Shown here one piece after another: positions 13,201 through 25,900 of a DNA stretch of 64,000 nt. Made by a program: the position numbers and the translations under genes. Source of the stretch: Crotophaga sulcirostris (lineage: Eukaryota; Chordata; Aves; Cuculiformes; Crotophagidae); the NCBI GenBank assembly GCA_013397455.1, contig VYZB01000077.1:449729-513728 (forward strand), written 5' to 3'. Under the pieces are notes generated by a model. It saw nothing but the letters and a program-made list of their open reading frames with translations. It had not been told where the DNA came from and did not search any database. The stretch's first letter is position 1, and each line of letters begins with the position of its first letter.

Positions 13201-16200
13201 TGCTTTATTACAAAAAGTTTACTTTATGTGCTGTGAACCCTGGTCTTTATTTTAGCCCTTTGTTTTACTTCTAACTGTCTCTGTTACTAAATTTGAGGTA
13301 TACAGCTCGAATTCACAGCTCAGTCACCTTCTAGCTAAAAAATGTTTCACTTGTTTCCCCTGAAAAATTCTGAATTTCTAATTATGAAAGGGAGCTGTTT
13401 GTCATTGTTTGAGGTGTCTGTTTGACAAGCAGTCATGCAGAAATAGTGCAATGTGTAGGCTCCCAGTATAAATAGAAGCAATCATGATCCAAACTGTGGG
13501 TAAGTAATTAGAATAATAAGTAGAAATAAAGAAGCTTTGTCAGTTTGTGTTCCTTTTTCTGAAGCAGCTAAGGGCAAGTGTAGAAACTGATCCTTATCTT
13601 TAGTTTTTTCCCTAAAATAAGGATAAAATTGGATTTAAGAATAAGAGCTTACCATATGAATTTAGGTTTATGAAGGATGCACTCTAGACTGTCAAAAATA
13701 GTATGCCTAAGGCAGATTTGCTTCTAAAGAGAAGAATGTAATAAAGCTTAGGGTTATACTGAAACTGAACTGCAATATATTATGAAATACTTTGGTTCAG
13801 TAATTCCTGGATTGTTACATTCAGATTTTCAACCACTGTGGTTCTTCGTTGATTACAAAAAATCCTCTGATAAATGCCAAGGACTAGTGAAGTTAAGGGT
13901 CTAACTTTTCTTTCTGACTGAACCGTTCAAAGGAAGAAGGAGATAATAATTTACACTTACCAAAAACTGAATAGTGACCTGAAGCTATTAAATCTGTTTC
14001 AAAGAGATGATTGAGAATAGTGACAGTGAAGCTACCCTCAGTGAAAAGTGGCCATTGCATCTATGTGATAGACTGTATCTTACTAAGAAAGTTCTGAAAA
14101 GTTGGTCTCCTTCCAGACTTTTTTCACCCTCTGAACTAGGATCTAGAGGATTAGGTCAAGGAAGACGGCATATCATGTATGGTCTGTACAGTCCCTAGCA
14201 TGGCTTAATCAGCCTCGATGTTCTAAATTACAGCATAACAAACTAGTCTGATTCTTTGTTGCATAATCTACTGAACAAAACAGTCTTTTTGGATTATTCT
14301 TTGCCATAGGTTTGTGAATGTTCTGGAACTAAAAAATAAGCAGATGAAGCCCATTTTTTCTGGCACTGACAGTTCTTGTTTGTAGACTAGTTGTATAAAT
14401 AACTCCAGGACATCTGACATCTTATTCATATAAAATGTGTTGGCAAAAATTTTTTTTTTTTGGTTCCATTTCATCAACTTTCTTTTTGGTTCTCCTTTTT
14501 TTTCCCTTTTCTGTGGGAGTATTTCTATTTTTTTAATCATTTTGGAATTTGGAAGTTTATTCATATCTTCTTAAGCGTATAATAGTTCAAGGAACACATA
14601 ATCCCCTTTAGGCAGCCGCTTTTACAACATGTGGTGGGTGCCTCTGAATCAGCATCAAATGTTGGCATCTCTACTTCCTCCTTCATCAGAAGTAGTGGTG
14701 TTTCATCAGAACTAGTGCGAAAACAGTATTTCAAGAGAACGTAAAGAAGTGGTGCTTCTTTCCTCAAGGGAAAAACAAAAAAAAAGAAAACCAGCTTGAA
14801 TATTAAATGGAAAAACACAAAGCCATTTTTCAAAACCGTCCTGTGTACTTCCTTCAAACTTAACAAGGAATTAAAAATTTCTTGTTGAGCATGGACGCTG
14901 TTGATAAATAATAAGAAGAATTGAATATGACTTGTCATAAGACAGAGCTCCTTTGCCTGACTATTTGTAACGTGATTTGATATTTTTTCATGTGTGGAGG
15001 CCTTGGATTCAGGATATCTTGCTTCTGGCAGATCCGGAAACATTCAAAGTAATGTAATTTTCAATCTGAATGTTTAGATTAATAAGATGCCCTATCACCT
15101 ACTTTCTCCAACATTCTGATACATTTGATATAACTACTGGCAAAAATATTTGAACTCACTATTTAAAAAACCACTTCTGAGCTTTTGAGCTCCTGAGGCT
15201 GGTATGCACTCTGACCATCTCCCAGGCTCATACAGGGACAAGAAGCAGGTGCCCAGCAGGCCTCCTTCCTGCCTTCTCTCCACCCTGCCTTTTCCCAGAG
15301 GTGATCCAAGCACATGGATCAAGGGAGGCATTGCAGCAAGGCCTGTGGAGTGGGCAGTGGGCTCCTGCTGCTGTGGTGTTCAGTGTGTGCACCCCGGCAA
15401 CTGCTCCGGTGAGACCCTGGGAGCAGTCATCAAGGTGAGTGAAATATAGTGGGTCTGGCCCTGAAGACTGCTGAAAGGCTGTGGGCCACAGCTCTTCTCC
15501 TGCCTGATGTTCATACCTCAGACAATTCCAGTGTATCCAAATCTTCCTCCTCCAAACTTCAAATCCCGTTGTTCAACATGCTGAACTCTACAAGAAATAA
15601 TTCAAGGAAACGCTTCAGGCAAGGAATGTAAAACTTGGAAAGGTCCAAAGGTTTCTGCTCATAATGGGATCCCAGCATCACTTAAATTCATGGATTACCT
15701 GATCCTTTTTTCTTCTTAAATTGGATATTCATAAGATAGAAAATCCACAATGTTTCAGCTTTCAGGAGCTTAGTGGGAAGAGCCTATTATACTATAGGTA
15801 AGTATAACCCTCGTCTCTCTTGCCAGCTTCCCTGGTTGGAATAACAGCCTGAGAACAGGTCACTATATAAAATAATAACTCTGGGGGATTCATGGCTTTG
15901 CTCTTCCCAGATTATGAGCCCAGACATAAAAGTCTGACCAAAGCAATGGAGCCTTTAGAAAACCTTTCCAGAGGAAGGGCTGGATGCCTAAGCTGTTTTC
16001 CTATCCCAACTCAGAGAATGATTTTTCTGGGATCATATATCAACAAATAAACTTTTAGCTACGCTATGGGAACAAAACCAAGTGGTTTGGCCAGTAATAA
16101 CATCACAGTTGAGTGAGAGTGATGCAGAAACCTGAATTTTCAGAACTTAATTTTGTCTTGTACTTCTAATACTCTATTTAAAATGAATAGACGACCTTCT

Positions 16201-16670
16201 GTCTTATTTTTATTTTAACTTTATTTCACAATTAAATTTTTCATCAAAACCACAACATTTCTCAATGTTGAAATCAATATTCTCTGATAACTTAATTCCA
16301 TTTCTGGAAGCAACAGACCTAGATTCCTTTCTACACTAAATGGAAACAGAGAGTGATGTATTTAATATCCTGTCATTGAGACAATGCAGGCTACTACTAT
16401 ACAGTGAGTAGTATGTGAGTACGTGAATTTCGAGAATTAAAATAGACTGGTAAGCTAATAAAAGAGTCAGATATAAGGGTAGTGATTTTTTTGTATCTAA
16501 GTAGGGCCACCCTAAATAATTTCAAGCAGTTTGAATGTTTTGAACAATCTTTTTAAGGCAATATGTGCAACTAGCTCTTCATAAGAATACTTTGAAATAA
16601 TCAATTTTCAAATGCTAAAGGAAGCAGAGCATGAAGTTTAAAACAGTAAGGCAATAAAGGCAAATAGTTC

Positions 16671-16722
16671 CATATAAATATATGGAGTAATATATAATAT
16701 ATATATAATATATAATATAATA
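16671..16722. repeat. Imperfect AT-rich microsatellite
   Basis: About 50 bases are made almost only of A and T in TATAA/TATA patterns, interrupted once by GGAG. It lies about 330 bases upstream of the solo LTR. Confidence 0.85.
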
Positions 16723-17057
16723 GCAGTACAAGTTCAGTGAAGCATAACTCATGTTTTAAGAAAGCCTTTGTGTGTCTTGTGTGGAAAAAGTCCTATCATT
16801 TATTATACAGATATCTTGTATTTCCTTGGAAGACACACAGTGTTGTTTAGAGGAGGCGGGCATTCATAGCTCTGTTGTAACAATCTACACTCTCAGGCTG
16901 TTGAATTCAGGATATACAGATGTTTGCAACTTTATGTATTCTATAGCCAAATAATGTCAATACTCACTTGGACTAGAGTAGACCTGTTATCAACCTGACC
17001 GCTTGCTTTCAGAATCTGAATTCAGTACCTGTCTATCTATTGTTGCCCAATAGTAAA

Positions 17058-17584
17058 CTGGATATGACTGGGATGGAGTTAATTCTTTTCATAGCAGCCT
17101 GTTTGATGCTACAGTTTAGATTTGTTACAAAACCAGTGTTGTAACACACCACTGGTTTAGCTGTTGCTGAATAGTGCTTGCACAGGATCAAGGCTTTCTC
17201 TGTTTCTCACTCTGCCCCTTGCAAGCAAGCTGAGGAAGGCAAGAGCTTGGGAGGAGAAACAGCTGAGACACCTGTCCCTAACTGTCCAAGGAGATACCTC
17301 ATGCTTTATTACATCATGTTCAGCAGTAAAGCAGGGAGGGGTTTTTCCAAGGGTAACCATCACTTGGAGAGCGGCTGAACATAAGTGTGCTAGTGGGAGG
17401 TGGTAAGTGATTGCCTTTGCATCACTTGGTTTTATCTCCTTTTCTTGACTTATTAAATTATCTTTATCAACCCATGAGTTTTTCTCGATTTTGCTGTTCC
17501 AGTTCTCTCCCCCATCCTGCTGGGGGGGTGGTATTGAGCAAGTGGCTGGGTAGGGGCTTAGCTGCCTGCCAGAGTCAACCTGCC
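17058..17584 (+). mobile_element. Degraded solo LTR of an avian ERVL-like endogenous retrovirus
   Basis: The stretch follows in order an LTR type that is widespread in bird genomes. It begins with a CTGGGATGGAGTTAATTC block, has internal blocks such as CACCACTGGTTTAGCTGTTG and a TGATTGCCTTTGCATCACTTG segment, then ATTAAA near 17453, ACCCATGAGTTTTTCTCG and CTCTCCCCCATCCTGCTGGG, and ends in a GAGTCAACC block. No second LTR, primer-binding site or viral coding region is recognisable in the flanks, so it reads as a solo LTR. Its core promoter box is not intact. GTAAA before the left edge and GTAAG after the right edge may be a decayed 5-base target duplication. Orientation is plus, the same as STAU2. 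The 166-residue minus-strand open frame inside it is incidental. The family name is from memory and not checked against a library. Confidence 0.75.
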
Positions 17585-20534
17585 GTAAGTGGGCAAGATC
17601 TCTTTGAACACTTCCAAACATTTCATGCCAGCAGAATACAATATTACGTGGTAGCAAGGTGTTTGCTACTGAAAACTCCCAGCTTCAAGTTTGATAGTTT
17701 ACATTGCTGGAAATATTCAACTTTATTCTCACATTATAACAGAGTTGTGGGCTGGATATCCCCCTTTTTCCCCCCTTTCTCCTTTGTTAGCTCTGTTAAG
17801 AATGGAACAGACTAATTCTTACAGACTGAGTTCAAGACTTTGAGCTCATATGTATTCCTTAAACCTAATCTGCCAAAGAAGTGTGAGAAGGCTGTGAATT
17901 TTGAGCATGCCATGTACTAGGCTCAAAAAGGAGGGTCCACATACCTAATTTGCACCAAAATCAGGTGGCTTGACCTGCAATGTCTTCTTGGCACATATAA
18001 ATATCTCCATTTCAATCCTATAATTAGTTTACACAAAACTGGAGACGGGGGCAGAAAATGTGACCTGACCTTTTATTTTTTTATGCATACAGCATTTCAT
18101 GGGTTATCCTGATAAATCTGTTCCAGTACACGGTAGACTCTATTGCTCTTTCTCTACACTATACAGAAATAAATACTTTAAAATTCAGTTTGAATTTTCA
18201 GTCTTGGGTTATATGCAGTATAACATCCATCAGTGGTCTGGAAACAGCATAAAAATATCTCTCAATTGTGTTTGCTGAATGCACAATGGTCAGGAGAGTG
18301 TTAAATGGTGGTAAGTTGCAGAATACAATGCAGTATGCCTAGCTGATACAACAGAGTCCATCCTGACACAGCTAAATGCATGATTATTCATCAAGGACAA
18401 GGGATCAAAGCCATGCTGACAGAACGGAGAATTTTAGCTTGAAAGTAAGTAACTGATCAGGGGTCATCTAACATAGGCAACTGAATAAGATTTCCCATTA
18501 CTGTACTTGACCACAAATGTCACAGATCATAGTAAGCATGAGTTACAAGGTATAGCCTTGCATGTGGCATTGGTCATTGGTCAAGCTGATGCTGGAAGAA
18601 TTCATCTAGTCCTGATGTCAGCATTTTTAAAGGGATATGGAAACACTGAGGTAAGTTCAGAAAACAGCCACAAAAAAAAAGTATTTGCTGGAGGAAGTGG
18701 GGGCAAATGCCTTCTGGTGAGAGACTTGCAAGTTCATTTAATGTAATACCTAAATTAAAAAACTAGGAGCTGACTTGACTCTATCAAAGTACTTCTGAAG
18801 AAAGATATTTTGGTTCCTAAGGGAACCTAAGGGACTCTTTGACCTAACTGAGAAAGGCATAATAAGAACCAACAGTAAAAATCTGAAGGTATGCAAATTC
18901 TGATGACAAAGAGCAAGTTCTGAGCAGAAAAATGCTTACCTGTGGAAAGAAGCTGCAAAATGTCTCCAAAATTCTGTGGAGCAGGATAGAATTTCTCTGG
19001 TCAACAAGCGAGGACAGCACTGTCATAGCAGAACATACAGGATAAGAGACTCAGTTTCCCTTCTGGCTTTATGTATGTGGTTTATAACTGGGGGACAGAA
19101 ATCTCACTAACCTATAACTTCCATCACTACTCCAAGTAGCACAGACCAGGAAAATCAATGCACTTTTTCAGAGAGGAGCTAAATTGAAGGAAATGTACTG
19201 GGGTGTGGTGCCAGCTTGCTTTTATAACGAGGTCTCAGCTGAAATCTGAAGAATTAATTTTGCTACCTGAGAGTGCTTTTTTTTTGAAGCTGATGATTTA
19301 ATCAGGCCTCTTTTTCACTTCTCTTTGGGGTTTTGAGTAGTGAATTCATTTTTCATTGTATTTTAGGCCTGTCTTTTCATGCCCTGTGGAGGCAGTTTCT
19401 AAGATGAATTTCTCAAAACAGGAAAGGAAGCCTGGCATTCAGTCCCTGGTTAATACAAGCACAACTCAGAACTGCAGGTTTGCGAATGTTTTAAATCAAC
19501 ACAACCAGGCTCATTATTTGGCCTGTTTGCTGTTGTTTTCTGACAAAAAGGCAGGAAACGTTGCTTTTTAAATTCTTATATGTAATTTAGTCTCTATTCT
19601 TAGCTCTCTTGTTCAATGCTGAGATTGAAGAATGGACAGGACCTCCAAGTGCCAAACACTGTGGGTCACTCTGTAGTTCTTTATCCATCTAAAAAGTTAT
19701 TTTTTTACTGAAAAAAAAAAAATCAGCATTAGGTAGTTTTTCCTTTTTTTCGGTAAAAAAAAAAAAGATTAATACTTTCCAGTGGATACTGTGCCTCACC
19801 ACAGTGTATGTTTCCTTCCACAATATTTTTCTGTTTGTAGAGTGAGCCTATTTTTGCCCATGTTTTATAACTGTATGAAAGACTGAAAATCAGATAGAAT
19901 AATTTGGATAAAAGCTCTCAAAAACATTTCACGACTTGGGCTCCAAAGCTGTGGGTTCAAAATCCATCTTGGGTCTTGATCTTGCAGACAGTAATACTCA
20001 GTTTGAATATTGTTTGTTAACGTATCTTCCAAATGAAGACACAGCCACAGTCTGTGTTTTTACCTACTGGAGGGTTTCTCTCTATTTCTGAAGATCTCGT
20101 TGTTCTCTAGAAAAAGATAAATTATTTTCTACTGCAATCCTAAAGAGATGAATTTAAGGTGGGGGATTTCCCTGCAGTCTACGGGAATTTCTTCTTAAGC
20201 TACAGTGTGGTCCAGTGTTTTTCATTGACTCCATCACAGGCTTTTCTTTTCTTCCCCACTTAATAATCAGATCCCATTATCACGGCTTGGCATATCTAGA
20301 TCAATCTTGCTCGAGTTGTTATCTCTGTCTAGATTTGTTAATGTGATACAGGGTTCTGCAGTGTACAGAGGACATCCCACTCTCCTCCACCATGATCATC
20401 CCCCACCCCACCCCTCCAGATTCCGTTTTTTTATTCCATATAGACTAAAGAACCTCACAAGATGATTTAGAGACATTTCAGGCCACTCTGCAGAAATGGG
20501 CAGAAATTTTCATAACAGGTAACATCGCTCCATG

Positions 20535-20564
20535 ATTTATAACTACTGCAATTTATAACTACTG
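20535..20564. repeat. Short direct repeat, 14 bases twice
   Basis: ATTTATAACTACTG is present at 20535-20548 and again at 20551-20564, separated by two bases. This is a small local duplication with no evident function. Confidence 0.9.
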
Positions 20565-22859
20565 TGCTGGAGTTCTAATACCCAAAACTTCTGCATAAAC
20601 TATATAGTCACTAAAATATCTTGTATACCTTCCAGACACTGACAATGCTTATATGTTGGGCTAGTTTTGTGGGTTTCTCTACAGTGAAAGCACAGAGAGA
20701 AGCATTTCCAGAGGTTGATTCCTCCCACCTATCTATCTAGGAAGGGAAAAATGATGCGCCAGAGATATCTGTCTCCTGCTCACAACAGACAATGAACTTT
20801 GACTATGTCCTTGGTGAGTTCAAGGTTAAGTGCAAATGGATCCATCTCTGAATTACTAGTCTGCCATTTCTTCTCCAATGAACAATTTATTGGGGATTTT
20901 ATTAAAATAAAATAAACCACTGGTTATGAAACAATTAGCTTTATAAATATGGATAGTTCAAAGTTTTGTAAGAGCATCACTCCAGCATTTACTGACATTT
21001 TGCAAAAAAATATTTGTAGGAGAAAACACCTTTGCAGATCAGATACATCAAGACTTGGATAAGTGGCACATGGTATTGGGATCTTGCAGGATCAATTCAG
21101 TTCTTGTTGTAAACAGTGTGATTCCTGTAGTTACTCCTCCCCAAAGAAAATCAGAGTTTTGTTAGCTTGAGGGTAAGCACAGAAATCTAGTCATATTTAG
21201 CTCTAATAGCATATTTATTTCGCTGGCAGAAGAGACAGTTACGAGAGGATGGCTTTAAACCAGAGAAAAAATGTTTCAAATTGGAGGGACAATTTAAAGT
21301 CTTTAACGTTCGTTTGTATTGGCTACTTCTTGGCTTCTAGTGTATGAAAGCTTCTTGGCATGTGCCCTGCCTGGGGTCGAATAGGACGTGGGAGAGATTG
21401 TACTTGGATGTCTGGAGCGCTACCACTTGGGGGGGAAAATGTGTAGCATTCCAACAGATATAATTAATGACAAGTGTTGTTGTCTTTCTCCTGTGCCATC
21501 CACCCACTGGCTGCCTGGTGTTGACCCCTTGCTGTCCTGCTGACCTCTCCAAAGTTTATTTTAAAAAGGCATCCTTACTTTCCCAAACTTTTCAGCTGGG
21601 CTTCCCTTGGGCTTCTTGTTCAGTGCATGCCCAAGTCTACGCCTGTGTCCACTGCTCAGTGATCAGACACAAGTGTTTCCATTAGGGGGATGATTAATGG
21701 AACTTTCCTTGGGAATGGGAAAGGGAGAAGTGGGTAATACAAGTCAAGAAACATGTTCAAGCCAAACAAAGGAACTTTGTTTCTTTGTTTTAAAAATAAC
21801 TTAACTTTTCAAGTGTGCCGCTAATTGCCGTTACTCACGTGGGTCCTGCCCACATCAGTAAAATGCTGCAGTTGTTTCCGCAGTGGTGGGCTTGAGAGAA
21901 GTTTTTGCTTTCAACCCACTTTGTAGTGAGTGACCACATCAAATAAATCCACCAGCTGAATTGGCTTCTGTGTTGGCAGATTTAGTAGATACAGGGTTTA
22001 ATGCTGTGTAGTGCAGGTGCATGGAGTTTTCTACATCTAAATGCAAAGTAATAAAACAATGTACAGGACTGAAGAGGATAGAGGAATCCAAACTGGCTGT
22101 TATGAGAGTTCAGCTGTCAAGTTACTCCTGCCTGGTAGCATTCTCCAAACAGAAAACTGCATGACTAAAAGTCCCTCATTTGCATGATGAAGATCACAGA
22201 TCAGTTTCTTTCTGATCTCAAGCGGCACGTCACCCCCTGCTTACCCTTTTCTTGTTACAGGATGTTAGTGGCAAGCCCTTGTTTCTTTCATTTCCATTAA
22301 ACCCTTTGCTGAGCTCTTTGGATGCCTAGGGATAACATCCACCATATCAGCCCGTGCAACCTGAGATTGAAACAGTGCAACAGTGAAATGGGCATGATAA
22401 CTGATTTTTCATTGCGGAGGAGAACTGATGAAAATCATGAATGAGGGATAGAGTAATAATCTTGGGAGGAGGCCAGGAGCTCTGTGCTGCCCATTCCCTG
22501 GGAAAGTGGAGGACTGGAGTTTCTAGCACTGCCAGGTAGGACCTTCCATAATGCTTTACAAGGAAGAAGTGTTGTTGTTTTCCATGATATATCACTGCTT
22601 TTGTTGCTTGCTCTTTTCAGTCTAGCAGTGTATTAAGAGCTTTGTAGAGACAGCAATAGAAAATGTTATCTTCCCACAAGCCAAACAGCATGGGCAGCTC
22701 CTCTGCCTGCCAACCTTTGCTGTTCATCAGAATTAATCAACTCTGACTACTTGGTAAGATGTTACTCGGCACGTGCACATCATATTCTTTATGAAGTCAG
22801 TTTTTCAGGGCTAGAGCTTTATCCTGTTCCCAAATCAGAAAAACTGGACAGTTGCACTG

Positions 22860-22935
22860 TGGTGCAATGGGGAGACTGAGGCATGGGGCTGAAGCTGCTG
22901 TTTCAGCTCAGCAAACCAGGGCTGAAACTCCTTTG
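22860..22935 (+). repeat. Possible MIR-like fragment
   Basis: AATGGGGAGACTGAGGCATGG resembles the GGGGAAACTGAGGCACAG block of MIR and related ancient SINEs. The following bases no longer fit the consensus well, so the match rests on about 20 bases and may be chance. Confidence 0.25.
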
Positions 22936-25900
22936 CCATCCGTACAGCAACAAATAAATTCATTCAATGTTTTTCATTAAACCAGTTCTGTACATGCTCC
23001 TGCTCTCTCCCATGGGGAAACCGCATCAGGCACGATGTGCTTGTGCAAGGCTGGTGCTGGCTGGGATCTCCACGTGCCTCCACAAAGGGAAGGCCTGCCC
23101 CTCCCCTACATAGCAAAGGCATTCTACTTTTATGGCATCTGGGCCACTGCAGCTGTTATAAGGAGGGGTTTTCTCTTTTTAGAAATTATTAGCAAAGTAA
23201 GCATGTTATTTATTAAAATATGTAGTGTACATTATGAACTTGTAACTGCGATACAAAAAATATCTGGATACAATTCTTACAATTTATTGAAAACTCTGTC
23301 CTGCCCCTACCTTAAGGGTGGGAATTACATTTTGGCTGAACATGCAACTTTAAAAATCTTTTGTTTTTACTTCTGTGTTTTGCCTTTATAATTTGTAATA
23401 ATTTATATTCAATTCTAAACATTCTAAGCCAAAATTGCATATTGAAAATCACAATATTGGACAAAATTATTTGATTTTAGCTCTTCATATATGACAAGCT
23501 TTGACAAAGTAACTGCAATAGTTAGAACACAGGAGAGCTAGCGCTCACAAAGAGTAGCTAGAAACTTTTTTTCTTGTATTTCCTGAAAAGCACTGTTCCT
23601 GTACCAGTTAACTCGATGTGCAACTGCTGGTGACACTGATGCTGTTAGCACAGCTTTTAGCCAGGCACAATACTGTAAATAAGACCTAGAAAAAACTGAA
23701 TGTTTGCAATATAAGAAGCATATATGACTATATGAGGGAAAAAATTTTTTAAAGATACTGCAGAAGATATTTTCATAAAAATGACAATTTATTCATTTTA
23801 GTACAATTTTTTTGCCATTTTCTTAATAAGGTGTTCTTTCACAGTCTCTTAAGTGTAGTAATGATTAGATTTTTTTTCTCCAAGATTGCTGAGTTTTTGT
23901 CAGCTACCATTCTTCATTTCTTTTATTTATATAGATTTTTTTTACTGCATTTGGATGATTGATATTCATTCATTGTATTGTTAATTGTTGCACCCTTACT
24001 GGGGAAGACTAACAAGCTTTGTCAGTTCATTACTGTTTCTTTTGTTTTCTTTTGTGTGATTAATACCCATTGTTGATACCAAGTTACAGTTCAGTCAATT
24101 GTGACTTAAAGACAAGAATGAGATTAATGTTAGGGAAATATAAATTATTAACCAATTTGCAGGAGTGGTTGATATTAGTGAAATGAGTTTCTTTACTAAA
24201 TACATGTTTGAGTGATCAAATTCCTCTATGGCATAGCTAGAAAGAAAGCAATGATGCTACTTTTGCAAATTTCCTTGTATCATCATTAACTTCTTATTTG
24301 AGTAAAACATTTTTTAGCCTTATAGGATCTTAAATTGAGTAGAAATAGACCAAAACATGGACAGAACATAGAGCCCACCTTCAGGGCAATTGGGTTAGTC
24401 CACTGCTTTATCATCCTTAATATTGTGTATTGCATCTCATGAAGCCTCATCTAAGGAAGTACAGAGAGCTTTACACTTTCAAGGTGATATCTATGGACAG
24501 AGAACTGACCATCTTCTTTAATGTCTCTTCTGAATAGGTATATGTTTTTTCAGATGTAGAATAATTTGCTTCTGGTTGCCAGGCAAAGAGAAAACCTACA
24601 GTTCTGAGGTAGAAATATGGTCTACAGAAATGCTGTATTTTCCTGAAAGAACTGAAAGGTTTTCAGCATTTGATCTTCTGTTTTAGTATGTAATCCATAG
24701 CAGAAAGAGATATGCTGTTTAGCATATATGTTTCTAAAAATGAGGGTGGGTATTCCCATATAACAAATAATGAGGACGAAATCGGTTTCACAGAGAAGCA
24801 GGTTGAAATGGATTGGTCTCTGAAGTCTGTTAGGAAGCCTTTTTTTACTGTTTGTTGCAGACTCATTTTTATTTAGCTGGATGTGTGTTGCAGTTTAGGA
24901 AAGACACACAAGAAAGCTATTATCCTCAGTATGGGCATTAAGTTGTCTTCTCTCTTTAAGTTTTAAAAAAAGTATTCCTCATTTATGGGGAAGATGGCTA
25001 GATAAACATGAAAGTATCCCTTTACTCATAGCTGTTCCAGGGACTTGCTTTATTTTTTGTTAGAACCATTGTAGTACTATCATTTGCAGACTGACATTGG
25101 TTTACATCACAGTTTGGATGATCTTCTCCAGTTGTATAATCACAGATCAGCATGCAGAGTCTGTGGGTGGCTTTAAGAGATTTTCTAGGTTTCTTTGTTT
25201 CAGGAGGTTGGTGTCCAAACATTATATGATTTGTTTAGACTGATTTCATTGTGAAGGAAAGAATAAGTCTGATCTCCTCCTCTCTTTATTGTAACTTGAT
25301 AGCATGACAGTTATCTGAAGCATGGTTTCAGTTAGGTCTTACTTGTGCTTGAAGAATATTACTGTATAATGTGCATGGTTATGAAAGTATTTTCTCCATG
25401 TCTGTTAGCGGCCTTAAAAAGCTAGCATTTCCTTCATGCTATGATTTTATTGTTTATGTGACAGCTAAAAGTATTAAATTCTTAGAGCTAACTGAGACTG
25501 GGCATAATGTTTTAGTCTCTACTGCCATTGAAGTTACATTAATATTTCTGCTTTTATCATGAGTGTGTTGATTTTAAGTAACTTAATTTTACTCTATCAT
25601 AAAAGATTAAAACTGCTTGTAGGCTCATCCTGGAAGCCTTCTCATAGGGTCTGCATACATGAGCAGGCTTATTGGAATCATTTGCATAAAGAGATCTTGA
25701 GTCGTGAAGGATCTCAATAAAATCTTTTGTTAAGGTAAAGCTATATATTAATTAACATGCTTCATATGGAAAAATATTAGAGAAAACAGCATCCTGAAGG
25801 CTTTTCTTCTTAGCTGTGGTTGCAAATGCTGGTGGTTTCCGTGCTTTACACAGTAAAAGAGACTTACTCAGGAAATGGCAACTTGGACTTTGTTCCTTCC

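Noticed and set aside
17157..17657. The 166-codon minus-strand open frame, the longest in the window
   Set aside because: Most of it lies inside the solo LTR on the opposite strand, an overlapping plus-strand frame is also open, and it has no domain. It is a by-product of the repeat sequence.
19700..19770. Two A-runs that might be the tail of a processed pseudogene
   Set aside because: No gene-like sequence or target duplication is recognisable upstream of either run.
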